From Ignavibacteriales bacterium (GTDB lineage: Bacteria > Bacteroidota > Ignavibacteria > Ignavibacteriales > Melioribacteraceae): 10,167 bases of DNA. Every line of letters begins with the position of its first letter. The stretch's first letter is position 1. A model generated the notes under the pieces. That model was not told the DNA's origin and did not search any database. It saw nothing but the letters and a program-made list of their open reading frames with translations. The translations under genes were made by a program, and so were the position numbers. Below, one piece after another: positions 1 through 7,000 of the stretch. Location of the stretch: assembly GCA_007280825.1 (NCBI GenBank), contig QYQI01000025.1, forward strand, positions 1 through 10,167, given 5' to 3'.

Positions 1-351
1 CAATTAACAACAGTGTACTCTGCTACTAAAGCATTCAATCTTTTGATGGGTGAAGCGCTATGGTATGAATTGAAAAAAAATAATGTTGATGTTCTCGCTC
101 TTAATCACGGTGGAACTGCTACTGAGTTTCAGCAAGTTGCCGGAGCATCAGCCGGTCCTGTTGCAAGAAGTGTTGAAGATGTTGTGAATACTGCAATGAA
201 GAAACTTGGCAAACGGCCGAGTGTTGTGGATGGATTCTTCAATAAAGTTCTTACGGTTATACCAAGGTTTATTACAAGAAGATCAACATTGATGCTTGCC
301 GGTTATATGAGGAAGAAATTATTTACTGCCCCAGTAATCCCTTCAAAATAA
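1..351 (+). CDS. Short-chain dehydrogenase/reductase, C-terminal part (5' end cut by window)
   Basis: This is the C-terminal 116 residues of a classical SDR oxidoreductase; the Rossmann TGxxxGxG part lies before the window. The frame is open to base 1, so the GTG at 13 is an internal Val codon, not a start. The catalytic YxxxK is visible as Y-S-A-T-K at 16-30, followed by the usual helix (AFNLLMGEALWYEL) and the strand and loop after it. In the loop the common PG of 'L-x-P-G-x-T-x-T-E-F' reads N-H-G-G-T-A-T-E-F, so the proline is replaced by His. After it come a helix beginning RSVEDVV and a basic C-terminus (FITRRST, MRKK). Known SDRs of this shape act on small carbonyl or alcohol substrates with NAD(P)H; the substrate cannot be read here. 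The stop is TAA at 349-351. It converges with the exporter permease gene across a structured repeat. Confidence 0.88.
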   Translation, partial: QLTTVYSATKAFNLLMGEALWYELKKNNVDVLALNHGGTATEFQQVAGASAGPVARSVEDVVNTAMKKLGKRPSVVDGFFNKVLTVIPRFITRRSTLMLAGYMRKKLFTAPVIPSK

Positions 352-356
352 TTATC

Positions 357-454
357 TGTCATTGCGAGAAATGATTCGAGACGAAGTCGCGAATTATGAC
401 GAAGCAATCCAAATTAGATTGCTTCTCCCGATTAGCATCGGGATCGCAATGACA
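357..454. repeat. Palindromic repeat element with cloverleaf-like fold
   Basis: This non-coding block between two convergent genes is built of nested inverted repeats. The outer stem is an exact 11-bp pair, TGTCATTGCGA (357-367) with TCGCAATGACA (444-454). Inside are three separate hairpins: 374-394 (ATTCG/CGAAT plus GAC/GTC around one mismatch, GAA loop); 401-425 (exact 9-bp GAAGCAATC/GATTGCTTC, 7-nt loop); and 427-442 (exact 6-bp CCCGAT/ATCGGG, 4-nt loop). The ATTGCGA...GAAGCAATC...GCAATGACA wording resembles dispersed palindromic repeats I remember from many bacterial genomes, so it is probably a member of a multi-copy intergenic family. That copy number cannot be shown from one window. 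Its place between stop codons would let it act as a two-way transcription stop or 3'-end stabiliser. Confidence 0.75.
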
Positions 455-464
455 ATCTTTTATA

Positions 465-2153
465 TTAAAAATCTTTTTGAAGTGAGCGGTAAGCGATCTT
501 TAGATATGTGTAAATGATAATTATGGAAATTATAATGATTGGAATTAATGCTTGTAGAAAAACAGTAAGATCGAAATATTCTTTGATCATTATTGAAAGG
601 AATAATTGACTAACCGGTTTGAAAAGTAATATTATAAGAAAGAGCATGTAAACAATATTTGATAAGAATGATAGTGTCGCCCCTTGAGAAGAAGAAAGTC
701 TGATTGCATTCTTCTCTTTATAGTTTGAAAAGATTCCACCCATTCCAAAGTTGATCGAAATTATTGCTGCCGACGCAAACAAAGTAACAGTTAACGAAAA
801 GATCGTAAGAAGAAATCCAAACTTGTAGTTTGAAAAGAGACTTAATCCGGTGCCGATAATCAAAATGATCGAGCTTAAGACGATCAGTTTATTTTTGATA
901 AAACTATTAACCTTTACCGGTGCAGATTTTAATTTCCAGTATGCCAATCCTTCTAAACTTATTAGCGGAAAGATAAATCTTAATGACAGAGTAGAAATAA
1001 AAAAAAGATTAAAAAGAAAAACAGAGAGATAAATAATCGTCTGTAGATAAAAATTACCAAATCCGACAAACTTCATTCCGGAAACACTTAAAATAAAAAT
1101 CACTATTAAGAATAACAGTACAATCGAATGAATCACCTGGCTTGGTTCACGGAGGAAAAGGAGAAGATCCCGTTTGATAATTGATTCTGTTTGGCTTTTT
1201 AGAATAGAGATCTTTTCGAACGCAAAAAAAGGCTTTGATATTTTACGGTTTGCATTTTGATCCGCTGTAATCTTGGAATTAAGGAGCCATGTTTTAAAAT
1301 ACCATTTATGTCCAAGGTAGAAAGCTATCGAGAAAAGTAAAAGCGAAAGAACGATCTGCAAGTAAGTAAATCCGATTAAGCCTGAGATATCATTTTTAAT
1401 AATCCGGTAAGCCGATTGAGAAAGCCAATTGTTCGGCAGCCATTTTACTATTGGCGGTAAAAATTCGCCGAAGTAAGTATCGCGGTCGTAGAATGGGTAA
1501 TGTTTCATGATAGAACTTACAAGTGATAAAGGAGAATTAATTTTGAAGAAGAGAAGAATGATCATAAAGTAGGAAACACCAATAGCGGCAAAAACTTTTC
1601 TCATGCTGAATCTATTTGCGAAGCGGATTATTATCAACAGAATAATCACACCTAATGAACCGGCACTAAACATGAACGGGAAAAAATTTAAGAGGAGTAA
1701 TAAAAAGCCGATTGCATTTATTTTAAAATAAACAACGTACCCCGCAAGCATAGAGAGGAGAACCATTATAAGTGTTGATGAGCTGTAGAAAAAATTATCC
1801 AAAAATTTTAAGAAGAATATTTTAGAAGGTAAAATCGGTTTTGTTAAAAGAAAATTAACTTCATCTGATTTATAAAGAGTAGAATAAGAAACTATAATGT
1901 TGCCGAGATTCACTGACATAAAGAAGATAAAAAGTATCATCGAAATAAATTCGTGTAGAAGGAATAAACCAACATTTATATCAACAAGAAGGAAGCGAAT
2001 TAAATTTTGTGAAAAGAAAAATGCACCGACAGCAAAAGCAAAATAGATTAGACCGCTTCCAATGTTCTTAACCAAATAACCGAATGTAAAACGTGATCCG
2101 AGACGGATGTAAGAGATCAGTTTGTATTTAAGTATGTGAATAATTTGTTTCAT
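465..2153 (-). CDS. ABC-2 type exporter permease, about 12 membrane segments
   Basis: This 562-residue integral membrane protein is the likely membrane partner of the ABC ATPase encoded just upstream. About twelve hydrophobic segments can be counted, near residues 30-50, 58-92 (possibly two), 120-142, 146-176, 188-204, 259-281, 342-360, 368-393, 422-440, 446-470, 493-512 and 531-552. That gives two roughly six-helix halves joined by a charged cytosolic stretch at about 283-340. Cytosolic motifs fit ABC-2 exporters of the fused, long type: S-D-E-V-N-F-L-L (96-103), a K-R-D-x-x-x-x-x-R-E-P element (327-337) and S-L-E-G-L-A-Y-W-K-L-K (399-409). There is no signal peptide or extracellular MacB-like domain. 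The start is ATG at 2153-2151, preceded by GAGTG as a weak ribosome site; the stop is TAA. Substrate unknown. It is last in a three-gene minus-strand operon, 38 bp after the ATPase stop, and is followed by the structured repeat. Confidence 0.85.
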   Translation of the reverse strand: MKQIIHILKYKLISYIRLGSRFTFGYLVKNIGSGLIYFAFAVGAFFFSQNLIRFLLVDINVGLFLLHEFISMILFIFFMSVNLGNIIVSYSTLYKSDEVNFLLTKPILPSKIFFLKFLDNFFYSSSTLIMVLLSMLAGYVVYFKINAIGFLLLLLNFFPFMFSAGSLGVIILLIIIRFANRFSMRKVFAAIGVSYFMIILLFFKINSPLSLVSSIMKHYPFYDRDTYFGEFLPPIVKWLPNNWLSQSAYRIIKNDISGLIGFTYLQIVLSLLLFSIAFYLGHKWYFKTWLLNSKITADQNANRKISKPFFAFEKISILKSQTESIIKRDLLLFLREPSQVIHSIVLLFLIVIFILSVSGMKFVGFGNFYLQTIIYLSVFLFNLFFISTLSLRFIFPLISLEGLAYWKLKSAPVKVNSFIKNKLIVLSSIILIIGTGLSLFSNYKFGFLLTIFSLTVTLFASAAIISINFGMGGIFSNYKEKNAIRLSSSQGATLSFLSNIVYMLFLIILLFKPVSQLFLSIMIKEYFDLTVFLQALIPIIIISIIIIYTYLKIAYRSLQKDF

Positions 2154-2157
2154 TTAT

Positions 2158-2176
2158 CACTCTGCACTCGTCACTC
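2158..2176 (-). repeat. Three GAGTG units at 7-nt spacing before the permease start
   Basis: On the coding strand the gap between the ATPase stop and permease start reads GAGTG-AC-GAGTG-CA-GAGTG, with the last copy four bases before ATG. It could be a slipped duplication of the ribosome-binding segment, and the last copy is the only SD-like sequence available to the permease. Function is not shown. Confidence 0.45.
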
Positions 2177-2191
2177 TACGTTCATAGATCA

Positions 2192-2917
2192 TCATTCTTC
2201 ATTTGTCAACTGAATAAATAGTTCTTCAAGATTATCATCTTTTCCTTTTTTCAAATTATGTAGTTTATCTATCGTATCACTGAAAATTATATCTCCCTTA
2301 TTTATGATACTAACATGAGTGCAGATCTCTTCAACAACATTTAAGCTGTGAGTGGACATAAAAATTGTAATACCGTTTCTTGATTTCTCTTCGAACAATC
2401 TTTTAACAAGAAAAGCGCTTTGCGGGTCTAACCCGATCATCGGTTCATCAACGATGATAAAATCCGGATTGTGTAGAAAAGCAGAAGCAATAACAATTCT
2501 CTGCCGCATTCCTTGCGAGTATTCTTCCGTCCGCTTGTCAATCCAACTACCAATCTTCAGTAATTCTATTTGTTCATCAATCTTTGTTTTTAAAATATCT
2601 TTCGTAAGATTATATAAACCGCCGCAGAAGTAAAGGTACTCACGTCCGGTAAGTTTATCATAGACAAACGGTTGATCAGGTATATAACCGATTTTCATTT
2701 TTGTTTCGATCGGTTTTTGCCAAATGTCTGCACTCTCTAAAAAAATATTTCCAGAAGTTGGAGATAGTAATCCTACAATCATTTTTATTGTAGTAGTTTT
2801 GCCGGCACCGTTCGGTCCAAGAAATCCAAATAACTCACCTTTGTTTATTTTTAAGTTAATCTTATTAACAGCTACAAAATTGCCGAATTTCTTTTCAAGA
2901 TTTTTTAATTCTAACAT
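2192..2917 (-). CDS. ABC transporter ATP-binding protein (exporter type)
   Basis: This 241-residue nucleotide-binding subunit should power the adjacent permease from the cytoplasmic face. All ABC motifs are intact: Walker A GPNGAGKT (34-41), Q-loop Gln82, signature YSQGM (133-137; the usual LSGG reads YSQG), Walker B FIIVDEP (153-159) with catalytic Glu158, D-loop GLDP (162-165) and switch His190. The length is normal for a stand-alone ABC-2 exporter ATPase of the DrrA/CcmA/NatA type, and SQGMRQR is typical of that group. The C-terminus (about 205-241) is a short charged tail without an extra domain. The ATG start at 2917-2915 has an AAAGGA site a few bases upstream; the stop is TGA. It begins 26 bp after the AAA+ gene ends and is followed after 38 bp by the permease, so co-transcription is likely. 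The cargo is not evident. Confidence 0.95.
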   Translation of the reverse strand: MLELKNLEKKFGNFVAVNKINLKINKGELFGFLGPNGAGKTTTIKMIVGLLSPTSGNIFLESADIWQKPIETKMKIGYIPDQPFVYDKLTGREYLYFCGGLYNLTKDILKTKIDEQIELLKIGSWIDKRTEEYSQGMRQRIVIASAFLHNPDFIIVDEPMIGLDPQSAFLVKRLFEEKSRNGITIFMSTHSLNVVEEICTHVSIINKGDIIFSDTIDKLHNLKKGKDDNLEELFIQLTNEE

Positions 2918-2943
2918 AGATCCTTTGAGAAGTAAGTGGGGAA

Positions 2944-5900
2944 TTAAATTTTAATTTTTTGTACGTCTTCCAACGTTATAGTAGTGAGATCAACATCTTT
3001 CTGGTCGTAAATGTTGAAAATTCTTTCTTCTTGATTTGTAATTGCGGAGTAAAGAATATTTCTCGCAGTTCTACCGTTTTGGAATACATTAGTTCCTTTC
3101 TCTACAAGAGAAGAAAAGAGATCCAGCAATTCCTGTAGAGCGCCTTCATCAAGTACGTAGCCGTTTTTCTCTGCTAATGAAGAACAGATTGCAAGAAGCT
3201 GACGCGGAGAATAATCTTCAAAATAAAATATGTTTGGAAAATGCTTGGCAATTTCCTTATTCGTCTTCAGCAGTAAATTCATCTTGTTCTGAATTCCGGA
3301 AAGAATAACAACAAGTTTACCTTTGTATTCTTCTGCTCTCTTAAGAATTGTTTCAATTGCTTCGTGACCGAATGTATCATCATCCGAGAAATAAGTATGA
3401 ACATCTTTGATGAAAAGAATTCCGCCGATTGCTTGAGAGATTATTTTTTCTGTGTTGATAGCTGTCTGTCCTTGATAACCGGCAACAAGATCGGAACGGT
3501 CTATTTCAATGATGTTACCTTTGGAAAGTATTCCAAGTTCTTTATAAATCTTACTTAATATTTTAACTATAGTAGATTTTCCGGTACCGGGATTACCAAT
3601 AAATATTGAGTGCAGATTTCGATCAACTGATTGAAGTCCGCGCTCTTTTTTTAATTGAGATATTTTAGAAAAACTGATTAGTTTATAAATATCTTGTTTA
3701 ACATTTACAAGTCCGATAAGTTGATTTAGTTCATCAATATTTTCTTGAAGTCTAAGAGGATCGCCTTTCACTTCGAACTGCTTTGCTTCAATATCACGGT
3801 TAAGCACTTCATTGATATCGCTAAGTTCGCAAGTATTCATTATTACTTCAGTTCGTTCATCAACAGGAAGTCCCGAAATTCGCAGAAGCATTTTTTGTTT
3901 AACTGATTCTAAAATGTTTCTAACTATTCTCGCATTACCGAATTTTTTATCACGGTTCTTATATATTTCTTCAAAATATTTTTGAAGTTTATCTTCCGCA
4001 TCTTTAGTAAATTTTTTCTTTTCACGCTCAAAACTTCTACGGACAATCTCCATTAATTCGGCGGGGGAGTAATCTTCGAAAGTAAATGATTTGCTGAATC
4101 TTGATTTAATTCCCGGATTACTTGCAATAAAACTATTCATTTCATCAGTATAACCGGCGGCAATTACTGCAAACTTACCACGGTCGTCTTCCATTCGTTT
4201 CAGCAGAATATCAATAGCTTCTTTTCCAAAATCATTTCCACTATCATTCTTTTTAGCCAAGGCATAAGCCTCATCAATAAATAACATTCCGCCAAACGCT
4301 TTATCAATCAGACTTGTTGTTTTTTCTGCTGTCTGTCCAACATAACCGGCTACTAATCCTTGTCGGTCGGTTTCAACGAGGTGTCCTTTTGTTAAAATTC
4401 CAAGTGCTGAGTAGATACGACCGAATATTCTTGCAACAGTAGTTTTACCTGTGCCGGGATTTCCTAAGAATAATAAATGTTCATTCAATGTCTTTCGAAT
4501 ATCTTCGCCCTGCTCGCTGAAATAACGGGCAAGTTTAACCATATCTTCAACTTCTTTTTTAAGGGAGGTTAAACCAACCAAATTTTCCAATTCTTTTAAT
4601 GCATCACTTAGCAATTCTTCGTTGATCGGAATCTTAACTTCTTTTGACGGAGATTTTTTTAGTGTAGCATTAATTACCTCTCCGGTAATTGTAGTTAGAA
4701 TTTCTTTAGTACGTTTTTCTTCAGGCAGTTGAAGATAAAATTTACTTAAGTTGAGCTTAGATTCATCAAATAATCTTTTTACCAATCTAACATTGCCGAA
4801 AGTTTTATCCCTCTTGCGGTAGAGTGCAATAAATTCTTTTTTAAGAAGTTCTTCAGCTTCGGCAGTTATGATATAATCTTCATTGTGAAGAAGCTGTTTT
4901 AATATTGTAATAAGTTCGTCGGGTGAGTAATCTTCAAAAACAAAAGTTTGTGCAAAACGTGATTTAAGTCCGGGATTGGAATTCAAAAAAGATTCCATCT
5001 CATCGGGATACCCGGCAACGATAACAACAAATTCGCCTTTTCGATCTTCCATGCGCTTGAGAAGAATATCAATTGCTTCTTGACCAAAATCCTGAGCACC
5101 GCCTTTTTTTACAAGAGTATAAGCCTCATCAATAAATAATACTCCGCCCATCGAATCGTTGATTATTTTTTCTGTCTTCTGAGCAGTTTCACCGATATAC
5201 TGCCCGACAAGACCTGAGCGGTCAACTTCAATTATATGTCCGCTTGGTAAAATACCCATCGCGTAAAAAATATCTCCTAATAAACGGGCAATGGTAGTTT
5301 TACCGGTTCCCGGGTTACCGAGGAACACAGAATTGATTGCTATTTTATCTTCAACTTTAAGTCCCAAACGTTTTCGTTCTTTCAAAAATTCGAGATATGA
5401 GATAAAACTTTTAACAGATTCTTTAATTGATGAAAGCCCGGTGAATGAATCGAGATTTGCGATCAGTTCATTTAGAGGTTTTACAGAACGCTGTTCTCTA
5501 ATCGGCTGAATATGATCATCATCTTTTTTCTTTTCTTGTTTTGATGATTGAGTAATAACTTTTTCATCTTCTACAACAGTTTCACCAGCTATATAAAAAT
5601 TCTTAAAACACACCTTAAAATTATTTAGGTAAATCTCAACTTTAGCTTGCCCGTTTTTCCATATACCTTGATTTTCTGATCCCCAGGCTTGAACAAAGAT
5701 TGCAGAATCCCATTCTTTAATAACATTAAGCTGAAAATTATTTCTTCCAATTTCGAAATCATTTAAATACCAAACAGCAGAACAGTTGAATAATTTATCG
5801 GCATCATTATGGAATGGGTTATTAAAAATTACTTCTGCAGCGATTTTCAAAATAGAACGGGAAAATCTTTTGCAATAAATTCTTTGGCCGTGTTTTTTCT

Positions 5901-6837
5901 CTTCATCAACATCAAAAACCTTGATCGAAATAATTTCGATGTTATCATCCGGGTAAAGTACTGAATCAGTTCTGTAGCTTGATGTTGGTAAAGAAGTTGT
6001 AGTTTTTTTTATTTCATTTCTGCTATGTTCAATTGTTTTTCTTTTGTCAACAACTCTGCTAACTTCATTCTCCATTTCCATCTGATCGTATTTTTTAAGC
6101 GCATTGTATATAATCAAAAAACGATCGCTCTTTTTAAATTTACTTTCCAGTAGGTTTGCTTTTTTGAATGCCGGTTTAATCTGAAAAAGATAGAGCATAG
6201 ATTCTAGTTCGATCAATTCAGCTTCATCGTTTTTATTTTTTTCAAGGATTTTTCTTGAAGTAATAAGTGAGAACCAATACTCTTTAGCTTTTAGCGCTTT
6301 ATTAGCATCGTGTAATATTCGTTCAATATTTTTTGAATTTATTTGTGTTTTACTTTTCAGAATTTCTAGAGCTTTCAAAATCCAATTGTTTAATTCTTTC
6401 CAATTAGGGTTTTGACCGTTATCAATTACTAAGGCAAGATCGAGTGCTTTTTTTGCTTCACCAAATTTGCACAATCCGGCAAATGATTTTGCTTTATTTA
6501 GATAAGTCCATGCTAAAATTTCTTTCTGTTCTTCAATCGAATGATCAATATCAGCAATAGCACCTTCAAAAATACTCATTCGATAAAGAAGGTAAGCTCT
6601 ATAAACTCTTGCTTTAACTGAATCGTTTTTTAACTCAACAGCAAGATTAGCATATTCCATTGCTTTAGTTGGATTGCCGTTTTCGAGTAGAGCCCATGCA
6701 AGACAAATAGTTGCTTCGCTGTCATCTGGGCGGGCAAGATATACTTTCTCTGCAGTTGTTAATGCTAAGCGGAATCTACCGTTCCATAAGTGATCGTAGG
6801 CTTCGGCTTGTAACGTATTTAATTCATCATCAAACAA
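2944..6837 (-). CDS. TPR protein with three CbbX/SpoVK-like AAA+ domains, the third degenerate
   Basis: This is a 1297-residue cytosolic protein with no signal peptide or membrane span. Order: TPR-like helical repeats (about 10-140) and further helices (160-255); a Lys-rich linker; a beta-rich domain of unknown type (about 295-418); a charged linker (420-455); then three AAA+ modules (about 460-715, 748-1000, 1034-1270), each opening with an L-x-x-x-x-G-L helix as in CbbX. AAA1 and AAA2 are complete: Walker A GNPGTGKTT (507-515; 792-800), pore-loop Tyr547/Tyr832, Walker B Asp570-Glu571/Asp855-Glu856, Arg627/Arg913 finger, sensor-2 Arg684/Arg970. AAA3 keeps Walker A (1081-1089), Tyr1121 and Arg1256, but Walker B reads Lys1144-Asp1145 and the finger position is His1199. 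Relatives (CbbX, SpoVK, EccA of type VII secretion, which also has N-terminal TPRs) thread or remodel proteins; the target here is unknown. The start is TTG (6837-6835), because a TAG lies four codons upstream and the TPR begins almost at once; AGAG sits seven bases before it. First gene of the exporter operon. Confidence 0.9.
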   Translation of the reverse strand: MFDDELNTLQAEAYDHLWNGRFRLALTTAEKVYLARPDDSEATICLAWALLENGNPTKAMEYANLAVELKNDSVKARVYRAYLLYRMSIFEGAIADIDHSIEEQKEILAWTYLNKAKSFAGLCKFGEAKKALDLALVIDNGQNPNWKELNNWILKALEILKSKTQINSKNIERILHDANKALKAKEYWFSLITSRKILEKNKNDEAELIELESMLYLFQIKPAFKKANLLESKFKKSDRFLIIYNALKKYDQMEMENEVSRVVDKRKTIEHSRNEIKKTTTSLPTSSYRTDSVLYPDDNIEIISIKVFDVDEEKKHGQRIYCKRFSRSILKIAAEVIFNNPFHNDADKLFNCSAVWYLNDFEIGRNNFQLNVIKEWDSAIFVQAWGSENQGIWKNGQAKVEIYLNNFKVCFKNFYIAGETVVEDEKVITQSSKQEKKKDDDHIQPIREQRSVKPLNELIANLDSFTGLSSIKESVKSFISYLEFLKERKRLGLKVEDKIAINSVFLGNPGTGKTTIARLLGDIFYAMGILPSGHIIEVDRSGLVGQYIGETAQKTEKIINDSMGGVLFIDEAYTLVKKGGAQDFGQEAIDILLKRMEDRKGEFVVIVAGYPDEMESFLNSNPGLKSRFAQTFVFEDYSPDELITILKQLLHNEDYIITAEAEELLKKEFIALYRKRDKTFGNVRLVKRLFDESKLNLSKFYLQLPEEKRTKEILTTITGEVINATLKKSPSKEVKIPINEELLSDALKELENLVGLTSLKKEVEDMVKLARYFSEQGEDIRKTLNEHLLFLGNPGTGKTTVARIFGRIYSALGILTKGHLVETDRQGLVAGYVGQTAEKTTSLIDKAFGGMLFIDEAYALAKKNDSGNDFGKEAIDILLKRMEDDRGKFAVIAAGYTDEMNSFIASNPGIKSRFSKSFTFEDYSPAELMEIVRRSFEREKKKFTKDAEDKLQKYFEEIYKNRDKKFGNARIVRNILESVKQKMLLRISGLPVDERTEVIMNTCELSDINEVLNRDIEAKQFEVKGDPLRLQENIDELNQLIGLVNVKQDIYKLISFSKISQLKKERGLQSVDRNLHSIFIGNPGTGKSTIVKILSKIYKELGILSKGNIIEIDRSDLVAGYQGQTAINTEKIISQAIGGILFIKDVHTYFSDDDTFGHEAIETILKRAEEYKGKLVVILSGIQNKMNLLLKTNKEIAKHFPNIFYFEDYSPRQLLAICSSLAEKNGYVLDEGALQELLDLFSSLVEKGTNVFQNGRTARNILYSAITNQEERIFNIYDQKDVDLTTITLEDVQKIKI

Positions 6838-6914
6838 TATTAATCTCTAACTTTTGTGATGAAATCTATATTTCTAAAAATCAATATAAGAACTTAGATG
6901 GATTAACTAAAGAA

Positions 6915-6943
6915 CTATCACATATTGAAAAATCGCTTATAAA
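6915..6943 (+). promoter_or_regulatory. Possible sigma-70-like promoter for the DUF2807 gene
   Basis: CTATCA (6915-6920, three of six matches to TTGACA) and TATAAA (6938-6943) are separated by 17 bp in the divergent gap. This predicts a leader of roughly 50 bases before the GTG. In such AT-rich DNA the match is weak evidence, and the promoter type used by this organism is not known. Confidence 0.25.
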
Positions 6944-6991
6944 TAAATTTAGAACTATTTTTAGCTATATCCGTCTAAAGCAACAAAGCTT

Positions 6992-6996
6992 GGAGG
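6992..6996 (+). promoter_or_regulatory. Ribosome-binding site deciding a GTG start
   Basis: GGAGG ends four bases before the GTG at 7001. The nearby ATG at 6999 is in another frame and runs straight into TGA (ATGTGA), so it cannot start the lipoprotein. The strong SD and the well-formed signal peptide that follows support GTG. Confidence 0.65.
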
Positions 6997-7000
6997 CAAT

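Noticed and set aside
13..15. GTG as a start for the dehydrogenase fragment
   Set aside because: The frame is open upstream to base 1 and the GTG immediately precedes the catalytic YxxxK, so it is an internal valine codon.
357..454. tRNA or other structured RNA gene
   Set aside because: Four stems are present but there are no tRNA invariant positions (no T-loop GTTCRA, no CCA-end stem of 7 bp) and arm lengths differ, so it is called a palindromic repeat.
357..454. CRISPR array
   Set aside because: The repeats are inverted and adjacent, with no regularly spaced direct repeats or spacers and no cas genes.
850..1032. 60-codon plus-strand open frame opposite the permease
   Set aside because: It lies wholly antisense to a well-supported membrane protein and has a low-complexity Lys/Ile composition with no recognisable domain.
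2352..2954. Two plus-strand open frames opposite the ABC ATPase
   Set aside because: They are antisense images of the conserved Walker and signature regions; no SD and no domain.
5291..5509. 72-codon plus-strand frame starting MVVLPVPGLPRN
   Set aside because: This Pro/Leu-rich start is the typical antisense reading of a GNPGTGKTT Walker A motif, not a protein.
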